From NCBI RefSeq assembly GCF_003943415.1, contig NZ_RJPK01000002.1:313878-377877 (forward strand): DNA of 64,000 bases, written 5' to 3'. A program made the position numbers and the translations under genes. The stretch comes from Streptococcus oralis (GTDB lineage Bacteria; Bacillota; Bacilli; Lactobacillales; Streptococcaceae). Below the pieces are notes generated by a model. It saw nothing but the letters and a program-made list of their open reading frames with translations, made no database searches and had not been told where the DNA came from. Below are positions 1 through 9,667 of this stretch, piece after piece. Every line of letters begins with the position of its first letter. Position 1 is the stretch's first letter.

Positions 1-1274
1 AAATCACAAACCGCCACATCAATCACTGTGCTGACAGTGTCAACCTTGTCATGCAAGCCTGTATTGATAACCGTAAAGAGATGGTCGCTTTGGGCTTCGT
101 GAGTTGCGATTTTACCCTTCCACTCGTTGAGAAGATTGGTCTTAACGAAATTTCCAACTTGGTTGACCTTGGCAAAACGTGTTTCCATCTCGCGGTGAAC
201 TTCGTCCACACTACAGCCACAGATACTATCATGGGGCGCATTTTGTAGAAGGACTTTCCAAGCATAGGTCAACTGGTCCTTGTGGTTGTGGCCGCCAGTG
301 ATGACAGTCAATGGCTCCACTACTTGTTCTAACAAGTTGCTATTTTCTTGGAAGGCTTGTTTGAGGTAAATGCGTGATGAGGAAGTGTTGGCAAGTGTGT
401 ACCAACCATCTGTTTCTTGACTGGTCAACTCACCTGTAACGGTAGATAGTTGCTCAGGTAGAGCACTTTCTACTGCATGGACATAGTCATCAAAGGAACT
501 ATGCACAAAGGTCACATCTGGAAAGAGTTCATTGGCCACACGAATGGCTTCGCTCAGATTTCGCTGTACAGGTTGGTGGTCACAGCCGTTCATCATCAAC
601 CACTGGTTGGTCGAAGCGTAGTCACGCACGTCTGCCAATTTTTGTTTCCAAAAGGCCAGAGCTTCATCCTTATCAACAGGGATTTCATTCCCATTACTGT
701 ACCAGTTGGCAAAGAGGATACCGAGGACACGACTTCCGTCTGCACCCTGCCAGTACATTTCTGAAAACTGAGAAGTAAACTGCTCATCTTCGAGGACTTG
801 GTTGTCAAAGCCAATCGGCTTGACACCACGGCCAAAGGCTGCCACGTGAATGCCTGATTTTTGAAGGATTTGAGGAGCTTGCCCCATATTTCCAAAGGTA
901 TCTGGGAAGTAACCAATCTGAGTGGATTTGCCCCATTTTGCACATTCTGCTTGACCAATCAAGGTATTGCGGACATTGGCTTCACTGGAAATCAAGTAAT
1001 CATCCTGCAAGATGTAAAAGGGACCAATTTTGAGTTTGCCTTGATCGATGTAACCTTGAACTTTGTCGCGATTTTCAGGGCGAATTTCCAAGTAGTCATC
1101 AAGGACAATGGTTTGACCATCCAAGTGGAAGCTCTTGAACTCAGGATCATTTTCAAAAAGGTCAAAGAGATTGTCAAATAACTCCACCAACTGCATACGG
1201 TGGCTTTCAAAAGGCAAGTACCACTCACGGTCCCAGTGACTATGTGAGATAATATGTACGACAACATTTTCCAT
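1..1274 (-). CDS. Alpha-mannosidase, GH38 family (3' end missing)
   Basis: Reading leftward from the ATG at 1274 gives about 424 residues without a stop up to the window edge, so the C-terminal half is missing. The N-terminus carries the GH38 zinc and active-site signature HSHWDREW (about residues 11-18). GYFPDTFGNMGQ follows, containing the likely nucleophile Asp, and NAPHDSICGCS comes near the cut end. The product should be a cytoplasmic alpha-mannosidase acting on mannose chains of imported N-glycan fragments; no signal peptide is seen. It lies 55 bp downstream of the GH125 gene on the same strand, probably in one transcript. It corresponds to the pneumococcal SP_2143 type. Confidence 0.9.
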   Translation of the reverse strand, partial: MENVVVHIISHSHWDREWYLPFESHRMQLVELFDNLFDLFENDPEFKSFHLDGQTIVLDDYLEIRPENRDKVQGYIDQGKLKIGPFYILQDDYLISSEANVRNTLIGQAECAKWGKSTQIGYFPDTFGNMGQAPQILQKSGIHVAAFGRGVKPIGFDNQVLEDEQFTSQFSEMYWQGADGSRVLGILFANWYSNGNEIPVDKDEALAFWKQKLADVRDYASTNQWLMMNGCDHQPVQRNLSEAIRVANELFPDVTFVHSSFDDYVHAVESALPEQLSTVTGELTSQETDGWYTLANTSSSRIYLKQAFQENSNLLEQVVEPLTVITGGHNHKDQLTYAWKVLLQNAPHDSICGCSVDEVHREMETRFAKVNQVGNFVKTNLLNEWKGKIATHEAQSDHLFTVINTGLHDKVDTVSTVIDVAVCD

Positions 1275-1329
1275 GAAGTAAAACCTCATTCTAACTTAAA
1301 TTTTTATTTCTATCTAACTAAAGAACTGA

Positions 1330-2610
1330 CTAGCGAATATCCAAGTAATCCAAGACTAACTCACAGAACATCATGTTGGCCCATGAGAACCATTCGCGAG
1401 AGTAGAGCGTTGGATCATCTACGTGGAAGCTTTCGTGCATGACACCTGTGCCACCATCGCAGGCAACCAGCTGATCCAGCAAGAATTTCTTCTCCGCCTT
1501 ATCTCTTGTTGTCAAGCCTTGGATAGAAAGGGCGATTGGCCAGATATAGCGATAGAAGGTATGAGAACTTCCGAGACCGCTAGCGTATTCTCCTTGGTAG
1601 AAATATGGATTTTCAGGACTCAGAATGGTACGGCGAGTTGCTTGGTAAACCTCATCGTCAATCGCACAATAACCAAGATAGGGAGCAGCCAACAAACTTG
1701 GTACATTTGGATCATCCATGATGCTGGCATTTCCCAGACCATCCACTTCAAAGGCGTAAATCTTTTCACCCTTGCTATTGGTGGTGTAGGCATAGTTTTC
1801 GATACCTTCTTTTATTTCAGCCTGGAGACGCTTAGCATCTGCGATAATACTCTCGCTATCAGCTAGGTCTAGTTCTGCAAAAATTTCTTGCACATAACCT
1901 AAGACAACGACGGCAAACATATTTGACGGAATCAAGTAGCTATATTGACAACAATCATCACTTGGTCGGAAGGCTGACCAGGTCATTCCTGTCACGGCAA
2001 AGCCAGGTCCAAAGCCATCATTTACCAGTGTGTCTTCCTTTCGGTCTGTATCCCGAACAAAACGATATGGAGAGTTGTTGTGGTCTTGTTCTACCGTCCA
2101 AAGATGAAGAATTTCCTTGGTTGCTGCGATAAAAGTCTCATCAAACTGACTAGTCTCGCCAGTCTCTTTCCAGAGGAGATAAGCCAGCTGCAAAGGATAG
2201 CAAAGAGAGTCCACCTCATACTTACGCTCCCAAATCCAGCCGTTAAGGTCTGTATGGTCGGTCTCATGGTGTCCCTTCCAGTTCTCCTCAATGTTAAAGG
2301 AGTTGGCATACGGATCCTTGAGCACCAAGGTCATCTGACGCTTGACCAAACCTGCAATGGTCTGACGCAAGAGAGGATCTCTTTTAGCCACATGAAGGTA
2401 GGGTCTGAGTTGGGCAGTCGAATCCCGAAGCCACATAGCGGGAATGTCTCCTGTGAGCACAAAAGTTGAACCATCTTCTAGGATCTCAACCGTATTGTCC
2501 AAGGTGTCGGTGTAGCAACGCTCAAAGACCTCCACCCACTCCGGATGGTCCTTGGTACGCTCTGCTACTTCATCCAGCCACTCTCTGACAATCTCTTTTG
2601 AATAAACCAT
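1330..2610 (-). CDS. Exo-alpha-1,6-mannosidase, GH125 family
   Basis: A 426-residue protein, full length for GH125 (older name DUF1237). Typical family segments are GDIPAMWLRDSTAQ near residues 54-67, NGWIWERKYEVDSLCYPLQL in the middle and a C-terminal DGGTGVMHESFHVDDP stretch. GH125 enzymes remove non-reducing alpha-1,6-linked mannose, and the pneumococcal homologue acts in N-glycan breakdown. There is no signal peptide, so it is cytoplasmic. The start is supported by an AGAGG ribosome site about 12 bp upstream. It is divergent from the GH92 gene and leads the GH38 gene, forming a mannose-release module. Confidence 0.92.
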   Translation of the reverse strand: MVYSKEIVREWLDEVAERTKDHPEWVEVFERCYTDTLDNTVEILEDGSTFVLTGDIPAMWLRDSTAQLRPYLHVAKRDPLLRQTIAGLVKRQMTLVLKDPYANSFNIEENWKGHHETDHTDLNGWIWERKYEVDSLCYPLQLAYLLWKETGETSQFDETFIAATKEILHLWTVEQDHNNSPYRFVRDTDRKEDTLVNDGFGPGFAVTGMTWSAFRPSDDCCQYSYLIPSNMFAVVVLGYVQEIFAELDLADSESIIADAKRLQAEIKEGIENYAYTTNSKGEKIYAFEVDGLGNASIMDDPNVPSLLAAPYLGYCAIDDEVYQATRRTILSPENPYFYQGEYASGLGSSHTFYRYIWPIALSIQGLTTRDKAEKKFLLDQLVACDGGTGVMHESFHVDDPTLYSREWFSWANMMFCELVLDYLDIR

Positions 2611-2746
2611 TTTTAATTTTACCTCTTTGAAACAAGTTTCATGTTCAGTATATAGCTTTTAGTCCAGAAAATATATACACAAATGTTAGTCATTTCTCTA
2701 CAAAATTGCTTTCTTTTGAGCTCCATATCTAAAGCCCCCCTTTTTC

Positions 2747-2755
2747 TGATATAAT
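2747..2755 (+). promoter_or_regulatory. Extended -10 promoter for the GH92 gene
   Basis: TGATATAAT gives a perfect -10 hexamer with the TGn extension, 26 bp before the GH92 ATG. No convincing -35 is present, as expected for an extended -10 promoter. Confidence 0.6.
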
Positions 2756-2781
2756 GTAGAAAAACAGCTAAAGGAACGACT

Positions 2782-4869
2782 ATGAAACCACTACTTGAAA
2801 CCATCGATACTCGTTTTGGCACTGCCAGCAAACGTGCCTTTTCTCGAGGAAATGCCCTGCCCTACACAGGCGTTCCTTTTGGGATGAATTATTTTGTTCC
2901 CCAGACCAGTGATCAGGAGGGATCTTGGTTTTTCGATCCGCATCTGCCCATTTTTCAGGGGATTCGATTGACCCACCAGCCCAGCCCTTGGATTGGTGAT
3001 TATTCTTGGTTGCTCATAACACCCGTCACAGGTAAACTGAATGGAGAAAGTCTCTTCCACCGTCAGTCTTCTTATGATATCGACAAAGCTCGCTTCCAAC
3101 CTCATTATCTAAGAATTTTCTCCCTGCGCTATCAGATTGAAACCCAGCTCACACCGACTTGCTACGGTGCCTCTATCCGCTTAGAGCAAAAGCAAGGCAA
3201 GGCCCTCTCCCTCTATCTTCACGCAACAGATGAACTGACAGTAGAACAAATAGATAAGCGGACTCTTGTCCTGAGACAAGAAGGTAAAACAGAGACCAAT
3301 AAAAATCCGTTGATACTGTTTACTGCTCTACAAATGAACACGGATATTCTTGCTGTCTGCCAAGAAAGCGGAGAGTGGCGAATTGAACTCGCAGACAGTC
3401 ATGCTGAGATTCAGCTAGCAACTTCTTTTATTTCTCCTTCTCAAGCGCTATTTAATCTACCTCAAACGGACTTTGATAGCTGTAAAGCAAATGCCCAAGC
3501 AGACTGGGAAAATCTCCTCCACCGTTTTGATGTTCTTGAGACAGGGGAAGCCGACCGAACCTTCTTTGACCACTGCCTCTACAGACTCTTCCTCTTCCCA
3601 CAGACATTTTATGAGGTGAACGAGTCAGGGCAGGCCATCCACATGGATTTGTCTACTGGTACTGTCAAGCCCGGCGTCCTCTTTAGCAACAATGGTTTCT
3701 GGGATACCTTCCGCACCACCTTCCCCCTCTTTGCTCTTATCATACCGGAACACTATCACCGCTTTTTAGAAGGTTTCCTCAATAGCTACCGCGATACTGG
3801 TTTTCTGCCTAAATGGCTAGCCCCAGATGAACGTGGAATGATGCCAGGGACTCTATTGGACGGTATTATCGCAGATAGTGCCTGCAAGGAAATGGCTCCT
3901 GACTTGGAAGAAGAACTCCTCCAATCTATGTTGGAGACAGCCACTAAGTCCGACCCTCTCGGCATCAATGGTCGTCACGGTTTGGCACAATACCAAGAAT
4001 TAGGTTATCTCTCTACCGACCACCACGAAAGTGTCAGCCACACGCTTGATTATGCCTATAGCGATTTTTGTATCGCCAGCTGTTCCAAAAAACTAGGGAA
4101 AACAGAGATTGCTGACACTTATAACACTTCTTCACAAAATTTCCGTCATCTCTTTGACGCCGAGACGGGCTACATGCGAGCGCGAGACAGCCAAGGCAAC
4201 TTCCGCCCTGACTTCTCCCCTTATAGTTGGGGACGAGACTACGCCGAATGCTCTGCCATTCAAGCGACTTTAGGTGTCTTACATGACATCCCAGGTTTGC
4301 GTCAACTCATGGGGGGAAAAGAAGCCTTCAGCCACTATCTTTTGAAAGCCTGTCAGGACGCTCCCCTCTTTGAAACGACGGGTTATGGTTATGAGATTCA
4401 TGAAATGAGCGAGATGGCTACCGCTCCTTTTGGGCAAATCGCCATTTCCAACCAGCCTAGCTTCCACATTCCTTATCTCTTCCGCTACAGCGACTACCCT
4501 GACTACACTGCTCTTCTCATCAAGACCCTGCGTCAGAAAGCCTTTCACCCAAGCTGGGAAGCCTACCCCGGTGATGAGGATAACGGTAGTCTCTCTGCTT
4601 GGTACATCTGGTCGGCTCTCGGATTCTATCCGACCTGTCCAGGAAAACCCAGTTACGACCTCGGAATCCCTCTCTTTGATCACCTCCGTATCTACCTGGC
4701 TAAGGAAAATAAATGGCTGGATATCCATGCCGAGCAAAACCACAGCCATTTCAACTTTGTCAAAGAATGCCGATTGGACAAGACCATAGTATCTAGCATT
4801 CAACACCAAGACCTCTTAAAAGCTGAGCAACTGACCTTCATCCTCAGCTGGCTACCAAATCACTCATAA
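2782..4869 (+). CDS. Alpha-1,2-mannosidase, GH92 family
   Basis: A 695-residue protein resembling GH92 calcium-dependent exo-mannosidases. The N-terminal beta-sandwich runs to about residue 230 (GVPFGMNYFVPQTSD and LTHQPSPWIGDY segments). The (alpha/alpha)6 catalytic part follows with FWDTFRT near residue 310, SHTLDYAYSDF near 420 and the late HPSWEAYPGDEDNGSLSAWY motif that normally carries acidic catalytic residues. It is slightly shorter than secreted Bacteroides GH92s and has no signal peptide, matching the pneumococcal SP_2145 type. Together with the GH38 and GH125 enzymes it would strip high-mannose N-glycans. The AAAGGAA ribosome site 5 bp before the ATG supports the start. Confidence 0.93.
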   Translation: MKPLLETIDTRFGTASKRAFSRGNALPYTGVPFGMNYFVPQTSDQEGSWFFDPHLPIFQGIRLTHQPSPWIGDYSWLLITPVTGKLNGESLFHRQSSYDIDKARFQPHYLRIFSLRYQIETQLTPTCYGASIRLEQKQGKALSLYLHATDELTVEQIDKRTLVLRQEGKTETNKNPLILFTALQMNTDILAVCQESGEWRIELADSHAEIQLATSFISPSQALFNLPQTDFDSCKANAQADWENLLHRFDVLETGEADRTFFDHCLYRLFLFPQTFYEVNESGQAIHMDLSTGTVKPGVLFSNNGFWDTFRTTFPLFALIIPEHYHRFLEGFLNSYRDTGFLPKWLAPDERGMMPGTLLDGIIADSACKEMAPDLEEELLQSMLETATKSDPLGINGRHGLAQYQELGYLSTDHHESVSHTLDYAYSDFCIASCSKKLGKTEIADTYNTSSQNFRHLFDAETGYMRARDSQGNFRPDFSPYSWGRDYAECSAIQATLGVLHDIPGLRQLMGGKEAFSHYLLKACQDAPLFETTGYGYEIHEMSEMATAPFGQIAISNQPSFHIPYLFRYSDYPDYTALLIKTLRQKAFHPSWEAYPGDEDNGSLSAWYIWSALGFYPTCPGKPSYDLGIPLFDHLRIYLAKENKWLDIHAEQNHSHFNFVKECRLDKTIVSSIQHQDLLKAEQLTFILSWLPNHS

Positions 4870-4873
4870 CCAA

Positions 4874-4902
4874 AAGAACCTTTGCATCGCGCAAAGGTTC
4901 TT
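4874..4902. terminator. Bidirectional terminator between GH92 and GH29 genes
   Basis: A perfect 12-bp inverted repeat (AAGAACCTTTGC and GCAAAGGTTCTT) with a 5-base loop sits between two convergent genes, with short T/A runs on both sides. Confidence 0.85.
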
Positions 4903-4905
4903 CTT

Positions 4906-6588
4906 TTATGAAACTTGGACCTGAAGCTGGTCAACCAGCTCCCCATCTAGCGTTAAATTCAGATAAAAATCAAGGATTTTATCTCCTGCAAAATACAAGG
5001 TTGGCAGCGTTAGCCTTTTTTCAGTCTCGCCAGCTTGAAACGCAAGAACTTGAATCTCGTCCCGATAAGCAACACCATGCACACCCGCCCCTGGCTGAAT
5101 CGAAATCTTAGCTTCTAAAGGACTGCTAGATTCTCTGCGCCTCACTGTAAAGTGGACATTTTCTCCCTTGGTCACAGCTAGACTTTTTTCTGAAAACTCT
5201 AGCTGCTGAACAGCTTCTTTTTTCGACAAGGTAGGAGTTTTATAAAGAGAAATCTTAGTTAACAAAGGCAATGCCTGTGCCTCTGTAATGGTCACGCGTA
5301 TCTTCTGCGCCTCAACGACTGATCCTCGTAAGAGACGTTTGTGGCCAACAGTATAACCAGATCCAAACTCCTGCCAAACACCATCCAACTCTACCTGAAC
5401 ATGGAAAGCAGCGATGCGTTGCCCTAGCTTCAAATCTTCCCTCAGCTCAATCACATCAAAAGCTTCAGGAGCTCCTAAATCGAGCTCTAATGAGATTGGC
5501 AACTCTGCATCACTTGCCCATGAACTGGTCTTCCGTCCATCTGTCAGGTGGCAACAAGCAAAGTCTTCTGAGAGAGACGGTCCAGACACCTTGCTCCCCA
5601 GAGCCAGATCTTCTTTATAAAGCTCATCACGATAGGCAGCAAATTCATAAAGTCGCTGGATATCCCTTACATCAAGGAGACCATCTTGGTTTGGCGGAAT
5701 ATTGAGCAAGAGAGGGGTTCCCCGCCCCACTGAGTGAAAGTAGATTTTGATCAATTCCTCGAGAGACTTGGGATCCTGATCCTCATGGTAAAACCAACCT
5801 GGTCGAAGGGATACATCTGCCTCACCGATTGAAAATAGCGTCCCAGAGGGGTCTCCGTGCTGTAGATAATCTAATTCCGCCTCTGTTCCTAACTGGTCTG
5901 GTTTGACTTTTTGCCACAAGGGATCCCCTGCATAGCCCCGTTCATTTCCAATCCAGCGAATACTAGTTCCCTCAGTTGAGAAAATCAAACAATCGCCCTG
6001 CAAGTCACGAATGGTTTCAAACCAAGTCTCAAACTCATAGTTGACCTGCTGGGCCCCTTCGCCTCGAGCACCATCCATCCAAACCTCGGCGAACTTACCG
6101 GCATTGCCATAGACAGGATTTGATAAGATTTCCTTCAACTGAGCCAGATAGTAGGTATTGTAGTCCGCTTCTCGGTCCACATGATAGAGGAGACTATGGG
6201 CATCCCAAGGAGATAAATAAACTCCCATATCCATGTCAAACTCTGTTGCAGCTTGGGAAACCTCGAGGAGCAAGTCCCCCTTTCCACCCCTCCAAGGGCT
6301 AGCCTTGACCGAATAGTCTGTATAAGCTGTCGGGTAGAGGACAAAACCATCGTGGTGCTTAACCACCAAAATCAGCTTTTTAAAACCCGTTTCTTTAAGT
6401 ATCCGAACCCATTCACGCGCATCCAACTTGGTCGGGTTAAAACGCTTGGGATCCTCTTGCCCACTTCCCCATTCTTGGTCATAAAAGGTATTGGGGCCAA
6501 AATGGATGAAGGCAGCTAGTTCATCCTCTAAATAAGCTAGCTGGGCCTGACTTGGTAATGGTCCATGAGGTTTTATTTTCGTCATCAT
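4906..6588 (-). CDS. Alpha-L-fucosidase, GH29 family
   Basis: A 560-residue GH29 fucosidase. The catalytic barrel contains HFGPNTFYDQEWG (about residue 29 on), KHHDGFVLYP (about 77-86) and EVWMDGARGEG, in which the Asp near residue 172 is the expected nucleophile. The C-terminal half is a beta-rich carbohydrate-binding-like module. It probably releases alpha-1,3/1,4-linked fucose from host glycans; there is no signal peptide. I chose the ATG at 6588 (the protein starts Met-Met-Thr-Lys) because an AGAAAGAG ribosome site precedes it. An in-frame ATG at 6657 lies upstream of inverted DnaA boxes and would add an unrelated 23-residue tail. It is convergent with the GH92 gene. Confidence 0.92.
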   Translation of the reverse strand: MMTKIKPHGPLPSQAQLAYLEDELAAFIHFGPNTFYDQEWGSGQEDPKRFNPTKLDAREWVRILKETGFKKLILVVKHHDGFVLYPTAYTDYSVKASPWRGGKGDLLLEVSQAATEFDMDMGVYLSPWDAHSLLYHVDREADYNTYYLAQLKEILSNPVYGNAGKFAEVWMDGARGEGAQQVNYEFETWFETIRDLQGDCLIFSTEGTSIRWIGNERGYAGDPLWQKVKPDQLGTEAELDYLQHGDPSGTLFSIGEADVSLRPGWFYHEDQDPKSLEELIKIYFHSVGRGTPLLLNIPPNQDGLLDVRDIQRLYEFAAYRDELYKEDLALGSKVSGPSLSEDFACCHLTDGRKTSSWASDAELPISLELDLGAPEAFDVIELREDLKLGQRIAAFHVQVELDGVWQEFGSGYTVGHKRLLRGSVVEAQKIRVTITEAQALPLLTKISLYKTPTLSKKEAVQQLEFSEKSLAVTKGENVHFTVRRRESSSPLEAKISIQPGAGVHGVAYRDEIQVLAFQAGETEKRLTLPTLYFAGDKILDFYLNLTLDGELVDQLQVQVS

Positions 6589-6628
6589 CTCGTATCTCTT
6601 TCTCTGATTATTTCTCTTGTTCACAAAG

Positions 6629-6649
6629 TTATCCACAACTTGTGGATAA
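6629..6649. promoter_or_regulatory. Two inverted consensus DnaA boxes (palindrome 1)
   Basis: TTATCCACA at 6629-6637 and its exact reverse complement TGTGGATAA at 6641-6649 are separated by 3 bp (ACT). Both match the consensus DnaA box. They lie 41-61 bp upstream of the GH29 start. Confidence 0.7.
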
Positions 6650-6838
6650 GAAAACATGCCTAAAAACTAGCTTTTCTAGACTCCGACTCTTTGACTTTGA
6701 ACCTATCACCTTCAGCAAACTCTGCTCAAATCCCCACTGCACTAGGATTTCTACTAGAAAGCTGGCTCGTTACTAGTTTCTGGGACCATTCTCAGGAACC
6801 CTCTAGGATATTAGCTGAATGTCCTGCTCTCCCCAGAC

Positions 6839-6859
6839 TTATCCACAACTTGTGAATAA
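6839..6859. promoter_or_regulatory. Two inverted DnaA boxes (palindrome 2)
   Basis: TTATCCACA at 6839-6847 and TGTGAATAA at 6851-6859 are again separated by ACT. The second arm reads TTATTCACA on the other strand, which still fits TTATNCACA. The layout is the same as the palindrome 190 bp upstream. Confidence 0.65.
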
Positions 6860-7253
6860 GTCCTTCTTCCTAGTTGTTACCTCGTTGACTATAACAAAAA
6901 ATCTAGGTACCGTCAATAAGACAAGGCTGTCTCCCTAAATACTCAGAAAAGATTCTATAATTTGTACAATATACATTTAAAGTGGCCTAGAAGAAAGACT
7001 TTTCTGATAGATTTCATATAATTTTCTAAGTGGCTTTCAACCATTGCTCTTCTCAATTCCTCTTCAGAAATGACTTAAAATCTGGACATTTCTTCTTAAA
7101 ATGTGAAATTTAGCATAATTTTTTCAAAAAATATTATATTCTTTATAGTAGAAGTTTATACATTTATTTCCTCTAATTCCTTTTGCTATCGTATAATAAC
7201 ATAAAATACTACTAAAACCTTGTTTTGTCCGAATTTTTAATCATTTTTTACTA

Positions 7254-7282
7254 TTGACACGCCTCTGAGAATATGATATAAC
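7254..7282 (+). promoter_or_regulatory. arcA promoter
   Basis: TTGACA (7254-7259) and TATAAC (7277-7282) with a 17-bp spacer form a strong sigma-A type promoter about 60 bp before arcA. Confidence 0.8.
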
Positions 7283-7287
7283 GTAAA

Positions 7288-7301
7288 TGTAAGCGGTACC
7301 A
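7288..7301 (+). promoter_or_regulatory. Putative CcpA-binding cre site at the arc promoter
   Basis: TGTAAGCGGTACCA matches the cre consensus TGWAANCGNTNWCA at all but one fixed position. It begins 6 bp after the -10 element, overlapping the expected transcription start, a position typical of catabolite repression. Glucose repression of arc operons through CcpA is known in other streptococci; its operation here is inferred. Confidence 0.6.
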
Positions 7302-7340
7302 AAAAGGTGCCACCGTGAAAATTTTTAAGGAGGAAAACAC

Positions 7341-8570
7341 ATGTCTTCACATCCAATTCAGGTATTCTCAGAAATTGGGAAACTGAAAAAAGTTATGTTG
7401 CACCGTCCAGGCAAAGAGTTGGAAAACTTGTTGCCGGACTATCTCGAAAGGCTTCTTTTTGATGACATTCCATTCTTGGAAGATGCTCAAAAAGAACATG
7501 ACGCATTTGCTCAAGCTCTTCGTGATGAAGGAATTGAGGTCCTTTACCTAGAGCAATTGGCTGCTGAATCATTGACTTCCCCAGAAATCCGCGATCAATT
7601 TATCGAGGAATATTTAGACGAAGCTAACATCCGTGGTCGTCAAACCAAGGCGGCTATTCGTGAATTGCTTCACGGTATCAAGGACAACCAAGAATTGGTT
7701 GAAAAAACTATGGCAGGGGTTCAAAAAGTTGAATTGCCAGAAATTCCTGAAGAAGCAAAAGGCTTAACTGACTTGGTTGAGTCAGACTATCCATTTGCTA
7801 TCGACCCAATGCCAAACCTCTACTTCACTCGCGACCCATTTGCAACTATTGGTAATGCCGTATCACTTAACCACATGTATGCAGATACTCGTAACCGTGA
7901 AACTCTTTATGGTAAATACATTTTCAAACACCATCCAATCTATGGTGGAAAAGTAGAATTAGTCTACAACCGTGAAGAAGATACACGTATTGAAGGTGGA
8001 GATGAGCTCGTTCTTTCTAAAGACGTTCTTGCAGTAGGTATCTCTCAACGTACAGATGCAGCTTCGATTGAAAAACTCTTGGTGAACATCTTCAAGAAAA
8101 ATGTTGGCTTCAAGAAAGTATTGGCATTTGAATTTGCTAACAACCGTAAATTCATGCACTTGGATACTGTCTTCACCATGGTTGACTATGACAAGTTCAC
8201 AATTCACCCAGAAATCGAAGGCGATCTTCGTGTGTACTCTGTCACTTATGAAAATGAAAAACTCAAGATTGTTGAAGAAAAAGGTGACTTAGCTGAACTT
8301 CTTGCGAAGAACCTCGGCGTAGAAAAAGTTCATTTGATCCGTTGCGGTGGTGGCAATATCGTAGCAGCTGCGCGTGAACAATGGAATGACGGTTCCAACA
8401 CTTTGACTATCGCACCTGGTGTAGTCGTCGTTTATGCCCGCAATACCATTACCAATAAGATCCTAGAAGAATACGGGCTTCGCTTGATTAAGATTCGAGG
8501 AAGTGAATTGGTTCGGGGCCGTGGTGGACCTCGTTGTATGTCTATGCCATTTGAACGTGAAGAAGTATAA
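7341..8570 (+). CDS. arcA: Arginine deiminase
   Basis: A 409-residue arginine deiminase converting arginine to citrulline plus ammonia, the first step of the ADI pathway. Family motifs present are [12 protein letters not shown] (about 160-171), the [10 protein letters not shown] segment near 215 and the C-terminal [11 protein letters not shown], in which Cys399 is the catalytic nucleophile. A perfect AAGGAGG ribosome site precedes the ATG. It leads the arcABCD-peptidase cluster. ADI yields ATP and ammonia, supporting acid resistance. Length and motifs are typical, with nothing missing. Confidence 0.98.
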   Translation: MSSHPIQVFSEIGKLKKVMLHRPGKELENLLPDYLERLLFDDIPFLEDAQKEHDAFAQALRDEGIEVLYLEQLAAESLTSPEIRDQFIEEYLDEANIRGRQTKAAIRELLHGIKDNQELVEKTMAGVQKVELPEIPEEAKGLTDLVESDYPFAIDPMPNLYFTRDPFATIGNAVSLNHMYADTRNRETLYGKYIFKHHPIYGGKVELVYNREEDTRIEGGDELVLSKDVLAVGISQRTDAASIEKLLVNIFKKNVGFKKVLAFEFANNRKFMHLDTVFTMVDYDKFTIHPEIEGDLRVYSVTYENEKLKIVEEKGDLAELLAKNLGVEKVHLIRCGGGNIVAAAREQWNDGSNTLTIAPGVVVVYARNTITNKILEEYGLRLIKIRGSELVRGRGGPRCMSMPFEREEV

Positions 8571-8628
8571 TCGCTGTTCAGTATTTGTCAATAAAAAATG
8601 TAAAAAAATAGAAAGAGGAAATAATAGA

Positions 8629-9645
8629 ATGACACATTCAGTATTCCAAGGACGCAGCTTCTTAGCAGAAAAAGACTTTACTCGCGCAGAGTTAGAATAC
8701 CTTATCGGTCTTTCAGCTCACTTGAAGGATTTGAAAAAACGCAATATCCAACACCACTACCTTGCTGGTAAAAATATCGCCCTCCTGTTTGAAAAAACTT
8801 CTACTCGTACACGTGCAGCCTTTACAACTGCAGCTATTGACCTTGGTGCTCATCCAGAATACCTCGGAGCAAATGACATTCAGTTAGGTAAAAAAGAATC
8901 TACTGAAGATACTGCAAAAGTTTTGGGTCGTATGTTTGACGGGATTGAATTCCGTGGTTTCAGCCAACGTATGGTTGAAGAACTGGCAGAATTCTCAGGT
9001 GTTCCAGTATGGAACGGTCTAACTGACGAATGGCACCCAACTCAAATGTTGGCTGACTACTTGACTGTTCAAGAAAACTTCGGTCGCTTGGAAGGCTTGA
9101 CATTGGTATACTGTGGTGATGGACGTAACAACGTTGCCAACAGCTTGCTCGTAACAGGCGCTATCCTTGGTGTTAACGTTCACATCTTCTCACCAAAAGA
9201 ACTCTTCCCAGAAAAAGAAATCGTTGAATTGGCTGAAGGATTTGCTAAAGAAAGTGGTGCACACATCCTCATCACCGAAGATGCAGACGAAGCTGTCAAA
9301 GGTGCAGATGTACTTTATACAGACGTTTGGGTATCTATGGGTGAAGAAGACAAATTCGCAGAACGTGTAGCTCTTCTTAAACCTTACCAAGTTAATATGG
9401 ACTTAGTGAAGAAAGCAGACAATGAAAACTTGATCTTCCTCCACTGCTTGCCTGCATTCCACGACACTCACACTGTCTATGGTAAAGATGTTGCTGAAAA
9501 ATTTGGCGTAGAGGAAATGGAAGTAACAGACGAAGTCTTCCGCAGCAAGTATGCTCGTCACTTTGACCAAGCAGAAAACCGTATGCACACTATCAAAGCT
9601 GTTATGGCTGCTACTCTTGGAAATCTCTACATTCCTAAAGTATAA
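8629..9645 (+). CDS. arcB: Ornithine carbamoyltransferase, catabolic
   Basis: A 338-residue ornithine carbamoyltransferase that converts citrulline and phosphate to ornithine and carbamoyl phosphate. The carbamoyl-phosphate loop STRTR (in [11 protein letters not shown]), [11 protein letters not shown] and HCLPAFHD are all visible. I placed the start at the ATG at 8629, with AGAGGAA upstream and the normal N-terminus [11 protein letters not shown]. Longer in-frame extensions would overlap the end of arcA. It lies 58 bp downstream of arcA. Confidence 0.98.
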   Translation: MTHSVFQGRSFLAEKDFTRAELEYLIGLSAHLKDLKKRNIQHHYLAGKNIALLFEKTSTRTRAAFTTAAIDLGAHPEYLGANDIQLGKKESTEDTAKVLGRMFDGIEFRGFSQRMVEELAEFSGVPVWNGLTDEWHPTQMLADYLTVQENFGRLEGLTLVYCGDGRNNVANSLLVTGAILGVNVHIFSPKELFPEKEIVELAEGFAKESGAHILITEDADEAVKGADVLYTDVWVSMGEEDKFAERVALLKPYQVNMDLVKKADNENLIFLHCLPAFHDTHTVYGKDVAEKFGVEEMEVTDEVFRSKYARHFDQAENRMHTIKAVMAATLGNLYIPKV

Positions 9646-9667
9646 AACTTACTCGTATACACAACAC

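Larger units (their letters stand above)
6589..7253. other. Long noncoding region between GH29 and arcA
   Basis: About 750 bp separate the divergent GH29 and arcA starts and hold no credible gene. Visible content: two pairs of inverted DnaA boxes (6629-6649 and 6839-6859) and, between them, an imperfect nested inverted repeat (AAACTAG at 6664-6670 with CTAGTTT at 6773-6779; CTTTTCTAG at 6671-6679 with CTAGAAAG at 6754-6761). An AT-rich stretch from about 6950 to 7250 leads into the arc promoter. Imperfect TATACAT and TGTACAA motifs there could be ArgR-family sites, but I cannot support them. Confidence 0.6.

Noticed and set aside
1254-2469. Rightward open frames antisense to the GH38 and GH125 genes
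   Set aside because: They lack family motifs and ribosome sites and are shadows of well-supported leftward genes.
2629-2640. GAAACAAGTTTC palindrome upstream of the GH125 gene
   Set aside because: It is only a 5-bp inverted repeat around 2 bp and lies near the ribosome site; too short to claim an operator.
4279-4809. A 176-residue leftward frame inside the GH92 gene
   Set aside because: Fully antisense to a recognised enzyme, with no homology signal or promoter.
6900-7250. AT-rich stretch before arcA as a possible origin or DNA-unwinding element
   Set aside because: AT-richness is common in promoters here; without dnaA or an ordered box array an origin cannot be claimed.
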